From Adenophora triphylla var. japonica (taxonomy: Eukaryota; Streptophyta; Magnoliopsida; Asterales; Campanulaceae), in contig JAFEMH010000937.1 of the NCBI GenBank assembly GCA_022495995.1, forward strand, positions 186,001-250,000: a DNA stretch of 64,000 nt, read 5' to 3'. The position numbers and the translations under genes are program-made. Below the pieces are notes generated by a model. That model worked only from the letters and a program-made list of their open reading frames with translations. It had not been told where the DNA came from and ran no database searches. Shown here piece after piece: positions 50,315 through 61,066 of this stretch; position 1 is the stretch's first letter; every line of letters starts with the position of its first letter.

Positions 50315-51213
50315 TCAAATTTCACAGTAAATTAGGGGACGGAATAATTAATTCGCCGCCGCGCCATATCACCCTATTTACCAAAGCAATTAATGATAAA
50401 ATTGTTGAAGAGTAATCATTCTGCGACTGTCCATGTATTTTAATTTCATAGGATAACTAAGAATTTTTGAAGGCAAATGTGTCTGACGCCTCATCCCAAT
50501 TCTAATAATCCAAGATTGTTATCAAACTAATCTCCGTAATTTTCTTCAACTTTATTCACGAATTCTCTTCCATTTCTGGATTTCTATTCTGAATTTGTAT
50601 TTCTGTATATGTGCCTGTTGGTTGATGAAATTGTGAGATTTTTTTTGAGCTGATTTAAGGTGTTATTATCGATTGGTTTATGTGAAGCTTCAATTTTCAG
50701 AATTGTTGGATGAATGATTCATTATGTTGTTAGGGTTTAAAATCTGTGAGGAGCTTCAGAATCCACCTTTGATTAACTGCATTATAATTATTCTTTAATT
50801 TTACTGTCGTTAATGAATTTCGTACTTTTAATCTCGAAGCAAGGCGCCTTAGTGAAAGAGTGCAGTCTACTCCTTCCTTGTCTTTCTCCTTCTCAGTTTT
50901 GAGTTTTGATATTGTCTACCTCTAATCAACGCTAAAGGATTGACTTTTTCCCTCTGTATTTACTATGCGAGATTTAAAAGGTTTGTAACCAACTTTTAGC
51001 ATTTGCTTATGTTTTGGTATTGAATTCTAGTTTATCGGACGTTTCAAGCGCAATATAATTGGTGCAAATGAGTCTAGAAGTTGAATTCTAATTGTAAATT
51101 TTGAATATATTGGGGGAGTACTTGCTTGGTAACTAATTCAATCCTTATGAGATCTGAACCCCTCATGAATATTTTTACCATTATCTTCATATCTACTCTT
51201 CAAGGAGCTATAT
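50315..51213 (+). repeat. copied block of the LPAT upstream region
   Basis: 50315-50738 matches 58881-59326, and 50739-51213 matches 61601-62066, in the same order and strand. The 2.27 kb lying between these two parts upstream of the LPAT gene is missing here. The block sits exactly between the two copies of the APO4-like 5' exon region. It is non-coding. Confidence 0.75.
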
Positions 51214-51379
51214 ATATATTATGATGAAATGTATTTTTTTTTTTAGTTTTATATAATATTATACTCCGGTTTTTTATTTGTGTGAAAGAAAAAATCTAAA
51301 AAAAATAATAGCTATGCATATTGTGAGATTTTTCAAATATTATAGAGCAAACCTCCTCCAAAATCGTCATCTCTTCTCT

Positions 51380-51603
51380 CCTTCATACCCAACCACTCAG
51401 ACCTCCTTATCTCTCCAGAGGAGAGCGTCGTCGCCGCCATGGTCGTCCTCTGCTGACGTCGTACCACTTCTTCCATTATTCGCATTGCTCAGCAATCTTG
51501 AGCTTAGGCAATCATCGTACTCAAGGTAAAACCCTAAAATCAAGTCTTTTTAATTTGACTAATTTTGAAATTTCTCTTAACCTATGAGTGGCATGAAGAA
51601 AAC
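51380..51603 (+). promoter_or_regulatory. APO4-like 5' untranslated exon with a conserved tiny upstream ORF
   Basis: A GC-richer segment ends at a good donor (CTCAAG|GTAAAACC at 51525/51526). The next acceptor, TTGTTTCAG at 52574, leads straight into the start codon. A five-codon upstream ORF at 51439-51456 (Met-Val-Val-Leu-Cys-stop) is kept in both duplicates and could modulate translation. Promoter limits are not defined. Confidence 0.5.
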
Positions 51604-51661
51604 TAATGTGATCAAGATTGTTTGATTCTCATTTTTTCACCTGTCCTTTGTAGGAAAAATA

Positions 51662-51728
51662 CCTATCCCAAATTCCCATTTTTGTTTTTGATCAACAAAA
51701 ATGGTGCTCCATTTTGGGACAGAGGGAG
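51662..51728. mobile_element. tiny degenerate Stowaway-type hairpin (67 bp)
   Basis: CTATCCCAAATTCCCATTTT at the left, TTTTGGGACAGAGGGAG at the right, TA flanks. It lies in the first intron of the APO4-like gene. Confidence 0.5.
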
Positions 51729-52576
51729 TAGTTATGATTAAAAGCTTCTCTTTTAATGATAAAATTTATTACTTCAGGTTAAAAGTTATTTGAAAACCAA
51801 AAGTTCTCACTTTTCAGTCCTTATAAGATAAAATTATTAACAATAGGAAATCCCCATTGACGTTGTATATAATCGTAAGTGTGTGTTTATGCTTATCTTT
51901 CTTGTACCCTTGCGATAGAATTGATCCGACCCATATTTTGGAATCATTGATCAATGCAGAACTTGACTAAATAAGCCCTTTAAAAATGAAGGATTTACCC
52001 TTTGATAAGTTTTTGTCTGATTTTTGTTTAGCAGTTGCTCCTAGAGGTTTGCACAAAGCTTATGAATGATAAGTTGGTTGCATGAAGTGGAAAATAAGTT
52101 TGTGTGAGTTTCATGAGCGTTTCTCTATAAATCTTCCAAATGGTTGTTTAATTGAGTATAAAGAAGGTCAGGACATGGCACCCTAATTGCCTTAGTTTCT
52201 GTAAAAACTAAAAGGTACAATTCAAGAAGAAACTATGTCTGTCTAGTGAGATGTATTTCCTAAAAGACGATGGTTTAATTCTTGAACAGTAATCTAATAC
52301 CCTTTCGGCAAGCCTACTTAAGAAAATTTTCTCCATCAATAATATACGGAGGGAAAGAATGCTGCAAGATGCCATCTTCTAATCATGTATTAATTTTTAG
52401 AAGAATTATAGTAAAAGCTAAATTACGCATGTGCAACTCTCTCACGCTCTGCCATCCCACATTCACCCATCAACCATAACCAACCTGCTGAAATTCACCA
52501 TGTTTCATCCATCATCTATGCATAGAGAGATTTATGTGTTTACAGGTTTAAATCTGTTGTATTTCTTGTTTCAGAT

Positions 52577-54555
52577 ATGGATTGCAGCCTTATTTATCCG
52601 GAGTTCGGTGCTAACCTGTTCAGTAACCGAAGGTACATACCTCCTAATTTGGAGACAAGGAAATGCTGTCAACCTCAGGGTCTGAAATTGCTTGATCCTT
52701 TGAAGGTATGCTATCTCTGAATTCGTATTTTTTAACATCCACCAATTTCACACACTGATTAAACTTTACTCCCGCCATCCCAAAAATATTGTTTCATCTA
52801 TATTTTAAAGAAAAAGAATAATTTTTGTACGTATAATAATATGATAAGATAACGGTGGATTGCTTATTCTTACTTCTGTTGTGGTTGATATATGGCATAC
52901 ACAAACAGATATTTGAAATCATGTTATTTGCTTTTGCTGGTAAGAGTTTAATCATGACATTCCCTTTGATCCTTAAAATAATTATAGCTCTTAACCCGTC
53001 CCTCTCTCCAATAACTTCTTGTCTAGGGATAATTGCATTTTAGAAACTGATGCTGGTGAATGGAGAAAAGGAAAGAAATATTTGATCTTTGCTTTTTGCA
53101 GTTCAATGGCAGGGAATATAAAGTTCAACCAATGGTTACATCCTCATCAAGGAATATGTGTCAGTCTCATTTGTTGATTGTGAGATGCAATCATCCTCAA
53201 AATGCAGATTTACCTCGTAACTATTCAAAGAAAGAGAAGAAGCCCTTTCCTATTCCCATAGTAGAGCTACGTAGAAATGCCCGCGAGAGGATGAAGAACA
53301 GGTCCGGCAAACCTAGAAGACCACTCCCTCCTCCAAAAAGAGGCTTGGTGGTTAAAAAGCTTATTCCTGTTGCATATGAGGTGCTGAATGCAAGAACAAC
53401 ATTAATCAACAGTCTCAAGAAGCTCCTATACGTGGTGCCTGTACAAGCATGCAAGTAATTCTTCCTCTAGTACATCTATTATATTATTATTCATTAAGGG
53501 TATAATTTTCTTTTGACCCTTCACCCCCACCAACAGGGGCCACCCATTTGTGGATGATCTAATTTGGACCGTTGAACAATTCGACTTTTGTGCAGTCGGA
53601 CTGCATAGGCCCCAAATCCACTATTAAATGCCTTAAGAAAGGCAGCTCAACTCACTTGCATTAGGACACAAGAAATTTAGACTGATCTTTAACCACTTTT
53701 CTTATCCGATCTTGCAATATTTGCAGTTGGTGCACTGAAATTCACGTGGGGCCAGTGGGGCATCCCTTCAAGTCATGTAAAGGCCAAAATGCTTCAATCC
53801 GCAAAGGACATCATGAATGGGTAAATGCACTTGTAGAAGATATATTTCTTCAAGTTGAGGCCTACCACCTTTTCGATCGTCTGGGAAACCGTATTACCCA
53901 CGAAGAAAGATTTTCCATCCCTCGAATTCCAGCACTAGTTGAGCTCTGCATCCAAGCAGGAGTTGACTTACCCGAATATCCTACGAAAAGAAGAAGAAAA
54001 GCAATCATTCGAATCGGAAGAAGGGAATTTGTAGATGCAGATGAAAGTGAACTACCCGATCCTGTTCCAGAAGAAAGACCACCATTACTACCCGAAATAC
54101 CCTATTCAGAAATAATCCCTCCTGAAAATGCACAAGAAACAGCCTTACTTGCTGAGGAAACTCTTGAAGCATGGGAAACAATGAGGGGAGGAGCGAATAG
54201 GTTGATGAAAATGTACCCGGTCAGGGTCTGTGGATACTGCCCGGAGGTCCATATCGGAGCATCAGGGCACAAAGCACAGAACTGTGGGGCCCACAAGCAC
54301 CAGCAGAGGAACGGGCAGCATGGGTGGCAGAGTGCGGTTCTAAATGACTTGATACCGCCAAGATATGTGTGGCATGTTCCAGACTTGAATCAGCCATTGT
54401 TGCAGAGGGAGCTAAGGAACTTTTATGGCCAGGCCCCAGCTGTGGTGGAGATATGTGTGCAAGGCGGGGCCGCTGTGCCTGAGCACTACAGACCAACTAT
54501 GAGGATGGATGTTGGGATCCCTGCAGATGTTAGAGAAGCTGAAATGGTGGTCTGA
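52577..54555 (+). CDS. APO4: APO4-like organelle RNA-binding protein
   Basis: Three coding exons, 52577-52705, 53102-53454 and 53727-54555, join in phase into 436 residues. APO proteins are plant-specific RNA-binding factors needed for organellar group II intron splicing. APO4 is the mitochondrial member. Two APO motifs are present, each a Cys/His zinc-finger-like unit: NWCTEIHVGPVGHPFKSCKG near residues 160-180, and CGYCPEVHIGASGHKAQNCG near residues 323-342. Between them are EAYHLFDRLGNRI and IPALVELCIQAGVDLPEYP, and the C-terminus is PRYVWHVPDLNQPLLQREL to REAEMVV. The basic linker KKEKKPFPIPIVELRRNARE precedes the first motif. The phrasing is closest to APO4. The N-terminal 43 residues come from a separate exon whose ATG follows the acceptor by 2 bp. 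They should include the transit peptide but are the least certain part. Confidence 0.88.
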
Positions 54556-54995
54556 GTTGCTATGCTCTCTCTCTCTCTCCATTGCATCCTCTTCCACAGG
54601 CGTTAAGGGTATGTACGTAAATTACTGAAACTTATTAATAACATTGCATTAGTTTGTAGAATATGGAAAATGACCATTGTTGTCCTCCAAAATTGATTCA
54701 ATTGTTATATGCCCATACTCGTCCAGATTTTTTTTTTCTCAAATTAACACATTAAAATTGATTCAAGTGTGTTATTTAGGAAAATACTTTCTTAAAAAAA
54801 AATAAAAAAAATGCTATTTTGAGAAAAAAAAATCTATTGTCCAAGTGTTGTCAGTAAACTCGGAGAACCAGAAAGACACTGGAAAAATGGTAGTAAGTCC
54901 ATTTGTCAACCCCCACTCCTTTTATTTCTCTAACACCTCCCTATTTTATCTCCCCTTTTATGAACCCATGCACAAATAATTAGCAAACAACTTGT
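54556..54995. other. intergenic region between the APO4-like and small membrane-protein genes
   Basis: No additional gene. It contains a CT-rich 3' flank and long A/T tracts, and presumably the promoter of the next gene. Confidence 0.5.
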
Positions 54996-55037
54996 ATGAT
55001 ATTGAGAAAAACATTTGAGAATTGTATAGAGAGAGAA

Positions 55038-55304
55038 ATGGTAGGATCAGGAAATGCGAAGGGAGCTCAGACAACACCGAAGCTACCGTCAGCGGCTGAA
55101 CAGGTGAGCACAGACGCGGTGCTTCACGGGAGGTCAAAATTACGAGTTTGTCCAGCTAAATTGGCAATGGGTGGGGCTGCCATTGTTCTAACTATTGGTT
55201 ATTTTACTTTATATGCTCACAAAAAGCCGGAAGCCACCGCCTTGGACGTTGCCAAGGTGGCCACTGGTTTTGCCACGCCGGAAAACACCCATCCTCGCAA
55301 GTAA
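55038..55304 (+). CDS. small single-span membrane protein of unknown function (88 aa)
   Basis: The open frame has no introns. Residues about 43-60 (LAMGGAAIVLTIGYFTLYAH) form one hydrophobic segment flanked by a basic/Cys stretch (HGRSKLRVCPAKL) and a KKPEATALDVAKVATGFATP tail. It looks like a conserved plant small membrane protein, since the tail wording is familiar, but I cannot name a characterised homologue. An in-frame ATG lies upstream at 54996. The ATG at 55038 is preferred because its context (GAAATGG) is better and the upstream 14 residues look like leader sequence. Expressed status is inferred from the open frame and codon usage only. Confidence 0.65.
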   Translation: MVGSGNAKGAQTTPKLPSAAEQVSTDAVLHGRSKLRVCPAKLAMGGAAIVLTIGYFTLYAHKKPEATALDVAKVATGFATPENTHPRK

Positions 55305-55609
55305 TTGAATGTCCCGAGTCTCCAACCACTTTATTTGTACAAGGTGGCCGGATGAAATCAACTGCTAAAACAGAGTGACAAACAATGGCCGGGGTAGTAT
55401 ATATATGTAGGTCTTCGTACTTTTTTTGTTTTTTTTTAATTCCTGTACTTTATAATAGTATCAATGTATCATAATATATTTTTCGTATTAAAAGAATATT
55501 TTTTATTGAAAGATGCCGTGGTTTTTGAACAAAAACTTCCATCTTCTTCAGTCTTCTTAGCCCAATAACGTAATTTTTTGTAATTTCAATATTGAAATTA
55601 CATTATTTG
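55305..55609. other. intergenic region
   Basis: 3' flank of the small membrane-protein gene, AT-rich, nothing recognised. ATTTG at 55605-55609 is the left target duplication of the next element. Confidence 0.5.
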
Positions 55610-56915
55610 TGACGTAGTGGAAGACTTAAAAATAAATCAATTACCACCGTTGAATCGCACACGATTACCAGTAATGGACCTTCAATTTTCGTTGAATCGT
55701 GAACGATTATTGAAAAATTGATATCCAAAAAGAATTGAAAATCAAGTCAAACACCTCTAAAAATAATCCTAATCTTTGTAGTAACCTAAATAAACTATAA
55801 AATCTCACAATATTGCATAAATCTACTCTAAAATACGAATTTATCACCTAACTAAATATAAATCAGAAAATACATAATAATAATTAAAATTAAAATTAAA
55901 ACAAAACAATTCAATATCTTGATCTCCGTTATTCTCTCATGCTTGAAGAAAATTCGCCTTTAAATTTTAAGTATGACTTTAAACACGTCTTCAAAATGAA
56001 CTTCATCTTCAAAATTAATGTTATGCCCTTGATAACTTTAAACTTTGTTACCTCTATAACATGAATTTATAAGGATCCACTAAATAAATAGAAGAACGAG
56101 GGGTATAAGTGTCAAACGAATTTTCGTAACGTTGAACAAAGTTAACAACTTCAAACTTTCACGTCAGTTGATTTTGTGAAAATTCATGATCATTTGTTTT
56201 AACACGAATAGGATGGGATGTCAGCACTTGCACTTGACAAATTTCACAATGACACTCATCAAATATTCAAATATATGAGATTTTGACCAATCGACAAGAA
56301 GTTTGGACTTGAAGATTCGAAAAAAAGCTCAAAGAAATCAATTCTCGGACTAAGCTTTTCGGGATTAGTTGTACGTTGATCTACGACTTGTGCGATACGC
56401 TGCTCTACCTCATCCTCCCCACGTTCATAGGTCTCTTCCACAGTAGCCTTCCTTCTGCGAACCATTTTTCCTGGATCAAACGAAAAGCTCTGATACCAAC
56501 TGACGTAGCGGAAGACTTAAGGATAAATCAATTACTGTTGAATTGTGCACGATTGATTACCAGCAATGGATCTTCAATTCTCGTTGAATCGCGCACGATT
56601 ACCCAAAAAATGGCATCCAAAAGAAATTTAATCATTTTTAGGGAATAAAAAGTAAACACTCAATATCAAATTCTATTTCAAAGCTAATTTTCGGAATTAC
56701 AATTAACTTGGCTTTTATATGACTCATAAGACTTGAAAATCAAGTCAAACACCTCTAAAAATAACCCTAATCTATGTAATAACCTAAATAAACCTCACAA
56801 TATTACATAAATCTACTCTAAAATACAATTTTATCACCTAACTAAATATAAATCCAAAAATACATAATAATAATTAAATTTAATACTAAACAAATCACTA
56901 TCTTGATCTCCATCA
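55610..56915 (-). mobile_element. TRIM-like short LTR retrotransposon (1.3 kb)
   Basis: Direct repeats at 55610-55931 and 56501-56915 share both ends (TGACGTAG(T/C)GGAAGACTTA and ATCTTGATCTCC). ATTTG flanks both sides (55605-55609 and 56916-56920). On the - strand the upstream LTR (56915-56501) is followed by the primer site TTGGTATCAGAGC (about 56501-56489) and an ATG at 56465 for a gag-like start MVRRRKATVEETYERGEDEV (68 codons, to 56259). The interior is only 570 bp with no pol. One LTR lacks about 90 bp present in the other. Confidence 0.8.
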
Positions 56916-56920
56916 ATTTG

Positions 56921-57792
56921 TGTTGCTATTTCAATTATATTTAATTTGTCATGCATAGATAATAAATTTCTCTCCTCTGTTGGCTTTCTCTCCTCATTGA
57001 GGGCCGTTGCTTTCTCGACTCGTCGAGAGCCTATGTTTATTTATTTATTTATTTGTTTGTTGTTGTTTTCCTTTTGCAATTGCGAATCTCGCATTATATC
57101 ACAATAAAAAGACTATCATTGTTTTGACTACACAAGTATGTTTCACAGATTATGAAATGTTTGGTGCAACTCGGGTTCCCCGATAGATCGAGTGCTCAAC
57201 GCAAAATATTATTCAAGATTTCAAATGCCTAAGTGCCCAAGTTTTACTTGGAGTAGAATCCATACGTCTCAAAATTTAGATCGAAAGATTCATTGTTGTA
57301 GATAAAGAGATGCATATACTATTGATATTTGAGATGAGCCTCCGACATGTGGATCATTTATTTTCTTATTGTGAATGCAATTGATTTTGTTGTTAACTTA
57401 AAAAAAAAAAAAAAAAAAAAAAGACACAAAAAGAATATTGTGCATAATATAAACACTCAAAACATTTTTTTTCTCATTATGTATAATAAACCAAGTTTTT
57501 TTTTTTTTTTTTTTTTTTGCCAAAATCTTGCAAAAAACTAGTTTTTTGATAACATAAAAAAAAAACTAGTTTTAAAGCACTAAGTCTAACTGATAAGAAT
57601 GATGAACTGTTCTGAAAACTAGTTTTTTATAACATTTTGAAAAAAACTAGTTTTTCACAAGAGTTACTCTTTTTTTTTTAGGAGACGTATTAAAACAAGT
57701 TTGCATAGCACACAAAGTACGATACTAATATGTTTTAATTGACTAATCAATAATTTTAAGAAATGTATTTTGTTCGTTTATTTATACACTAA
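56921..57792. other. gene-free stretch with homopolymers
   Basis: Long A and T tracts (57400-57422 and 57497-57519), several AAAACTAGTTTT palindromes at 57535-57655, no gene. Confidence 0.5.
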
Positions 57793-58027
57793 GGGGCCGT
57801 TTGATAGGTCGATAAATGATCGGATAGGATTATTAGTCCAATAAAAGTATGTTTGGTAGATTAAATGCAACCATAGTAATTATCCAAAGTACAACCTAGA
57901 TAAGCATCTGAACACCTCTTATCTCCTTCTTATTTATCCTAAAAAAAGAGTGGTATTATTAATCCTTGGATTAATAACCTACTCCCTATTAATATGAGCT
58001 AATCCTAACAGGCTATCAAACGAGTCA
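57793..58027. mobile_element. Tourist-like MITE (235 bp)
   Basis: GGGGCCGTTTGATAG at the left and the inverse CTATCAAACGAGTCA at the right, with TAA on both sides (57790-57792 and 58028-58030). A 3-bp TAA target is typical of PIF/Harbinger-related Tourist elements. Confidence 0.65.
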
Positions 58028-58036
58028 TAATTATTA

Positions 58037-58263
58037 CCTCCGTTTTGCTTTAATGTTTTAGTTTGATTTGACACGGAATTAAATAAAAGTAAATATTGTT
58101 ATTATGAAAAGTGAAGTAGGAAAGAGAAAGTGGATATATATTTTTTAATGTGAGGATGATAAGTAGGTCACATTATTCATTTTAAATAATAAAACAACTA
58201 ACAACATTGAATTAGAATAGACTAAAAAATAAAAGTAACAACATTAAATCAGAACGGAGGAAG
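58037..58263. mobile_element. degenerate Stowaway-type MITE (227 bp)
   Basis: CCTCCGTTTTGCTTTAATGT at the left, ATTAAATCAGAACGGAGGAAG at the right, TA flanks. Confidence 0.6.
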
Positions 58264-58556
58264 TATATCATGGTGAAATTGTATTTTCTATTTCTTTAAC
58301 ATAAGAAACACTAATTTTTTTTTTAATTCAAAATCGAACACTTAATTTAAGATGGAGTCAAAAAAAAAAAAAAATGTGACGAAGAAGTAATTAAATAGAA
58401 ATAAATGTATTTTTTTTTTTTACAATGATCCAAGTCAGGAAACAATGAGAGGGTTCTAACCTCACAGAAAGTGAGAATTTACTTTACCACCGAGACTCAC
58501 TCCTTTGGGAATTCATGCTTCGATTTTTTTAAGTTAACTTGTTTGAACTTCAACAA
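58264..58556. other. gene-free stretch
   Basis: AT-rich intergenic DNA leading into the AAT microsatellite. Nothing recognised. Confidence 0.5.
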
Positions 58557-58673
<117 letters not shown>

Positions 58674-59577
58674 TTAACAATTTCCAGAAATTTTAAATAT
58701 TTATATTTATACATCATTAAAATATTATTTATAATAATTTCAATATCATGAATTTTTAATGATCTATTTGTTTTGTCAAAAAATAATTAAATTAGCCAAT
58801 AAAGTCATATGATATGCATTTTATGACAAATTGAGCATCTAATATTCCCTTCATAGTCTCATTTTATTTTAAATGTTAATTCAAATTTCACAGTAAATTA
58901 GGGGACGGAATAATTAATTCGCCGCCGCGCCGCGCCACGCCGCGTACCATATTTACCAAAGCAATTAAGGATAAAATTGTTGAAGAGTCATCATTCTGCG
59001 ACTGTTCATGTATTTTAATTTCATAGGATAACCAAGAATTTTTGAAGGCAAATGTGTCTGAAAGCGCCTCATCCCAATTCTAATAATCCAAGTTTGTTAT
59101 CAAACTAATCTCCGTAAGTTTCTTCAACTTTATTCACGAATTCTATTCCTTTTCTGGATTTCTATTCTGAATTTGTATTTCTGTGTATGTGTCTGTTGGT
59201 TGTCTGTATTTTGATGAAATTGTGAGTTTTTTTGAGCTGTTTTGAGGTGTTATTATCGATTGGTTTATGTGAAGCTTCAATTTTCAGAATTGTTGGATGA
59301 ATGATTCATTATGTTGTTAAGGTTTTCTTTGTGTGTATGTGTGTGAGTATATGTTGAAGTCATATTGTCCCACATCAACATAGAGAAAATAATTGATACT
59401 ATATAAGATTGGATAAATTCACCCTTAGGATTTGTGCCTTTGAATCGAAGACATTCTATGGAAGAGGAAGTCCAAGATACAAGTCCAAAGTTGATTTGAA
59501 GTCCGAGTTCCAGTGTGATAGGTTATTAATAATTATAGGATCCAAGTTAGTGATTTGGAAGAAAGAGGCTCGTAGTC

Positions 59578-59848
59578 GGTGGCGAAGCCAGAAAATTTTT
59601 GGAAGGGGGTCAAAGTTTTTTTTATAGAACAATTCTTATGATTTAGATATTTGAATTTAATATACAAGGGGGTCAAAATATTAATTTAGTGTAAATTATT
59701 CTCAAAATTAAGGAGGTCAAAATGTATAAATTCATAATTTTTATTAGTAAAAAGTCATTTTCTAAATTTTTGATACTACTAAAATTGACACATTCCAAAG
59801 ATGAAGGGGGTCGGATGACCCCCTTGGCTTGAGGGTAGCCTCGCCACT
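59578..59848. mobile_element. small TIR element (271 bp) with a 10-bp target duplication
   Basis: GCTCGTAGTC is repeated at 59568-59577 and 59849-59858. Inverted ends read GGTGGCGAAGCC and its imperfect inverse GCCTCGCCACT. Superfamily (hAT or Mutator) is unclear. Confidence 0.6.
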
Positions 59849-59867
59849 GCTCGTAGTCTATCTTCAT

Positions 59868-60056
59868 TAGTCAATAGATTTTCTAGCTTGTCTGTAGCAG
59901 TTCAATTTGTTCTCATCTGTTTCTCTAGATTAGGGTCTCTCATGGGGAAGAGAGAAGCTTGTTTGTAGCAGTTCTATTTGTTCTCATCCGTTTCTCTAGA
60001 TTAGGGTCGCTCACGGGGAAGAGAGAGGCTCGTAGTCTATCTTCGTTAGTCAATGT
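59868..60056. repeat. local tandem duplication of about 75 bp
   Basis: The phrase GTAGCAGTTC(A/T)ATTTGTTC through TCTCTAGATTAGGGTC and GGGGAAGAGAGA occurs twice, at about 59896 and 59968. Confidence 0.65.
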
Positions 60057-60815
60057 TTCGCTTGACAAACAAAAAGTGTAGAATGTTGGAGTAATGGTTT
60101 TCTTGATTTATAGAGTACGAGTAGTAATTAAGATGTTCATACTCTGTATTTTTATAATTTTATTTCAAAGTGATTTCATGTTTATGGATGCCATTTATAT
60201 CCTGGCCTTTCTTTGTCCTGAGTCGATATTCTGGTCCCTACTCCTGTCTCGTGATAGTGTGATACCTTCGACAATTTCAAAATAAGAATTGGCTTGCACC
60301 ATATATATGAATGTGGGTTCTTGTTTCAAATGACGACATATATGTTCATTTGGGGGGGGGGAGTGAGCGAATCTGAATATTAGTATGAATTTAATTGATT
60401 TCTCTTCGTGGGTCTTCATAATGTTCTCTATTATCCATTCCTTACCCTGTTCCCTATCTCTGACGTGCTTTTCTCTCCGATGCTTGTGAACTCTTCTGAC
60501 TTCTCAGGAACAAAAGGAAGCAATGGTTTGCTCATCGCCAATTCAATTGGTAACTGTCATTTTCTGTCATCTTTCTTTTGTTTAGATTTTAGATGGTGTG
60601 ATATGCTCATTTGACTGTCTTCTGATCTTGAGATAGACCATGAATAAATGCATCTGGGTCATTTTTCGCTGAGCAAAAGGAATAAATTAAATAGGTAAAT
60701 TAGGGATGTATGCTATATTATGCATGGACTTTTTAAAATGCATTAATTACCTCGTAGGTCACCAAACACTTTCTTTGGTATGTCTCTTGTACTATGTTGA
60801 GTGGAATGTATCATA

Positions 60816-61066
60816 ACCCTCCATCCCGAAATTATTTCCCCACTTTTTTTTGTCGTTAACACGAAAGTATTTTGAGCAATAACTTCAGGTTGATTTAATT
60901 ATCCTAATAAAAATTAAAAACATGCTATCGTTACATCATTATAAATACTATCAATAACAAATTTTAGATGTTCATTCGGATAATTAAATCAACCTATAAT
61001 TATTGCTCAAAATACCTTTGTGTTGACGACATGAAAAGTCGGAAGATCATTTCGGGACGGAGGGAG
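60816..61066. mobile_element. Stowaway-type MITE (251 bp)
   Basis: ACCCTCCATCCCGAAATTAT at the left, TCATTTCGGGACGGAGGGAG at the right, TA at 60814-60815 and 61067-61068. Shares interior sequence with 23539-23773. Confidence 0.75.

Noticed and set aside
52768..52810. Stowaway-like left end ACTCCCGCCATCCCAAAA in an APO4-like intron
   Set aside because: No right end was found.
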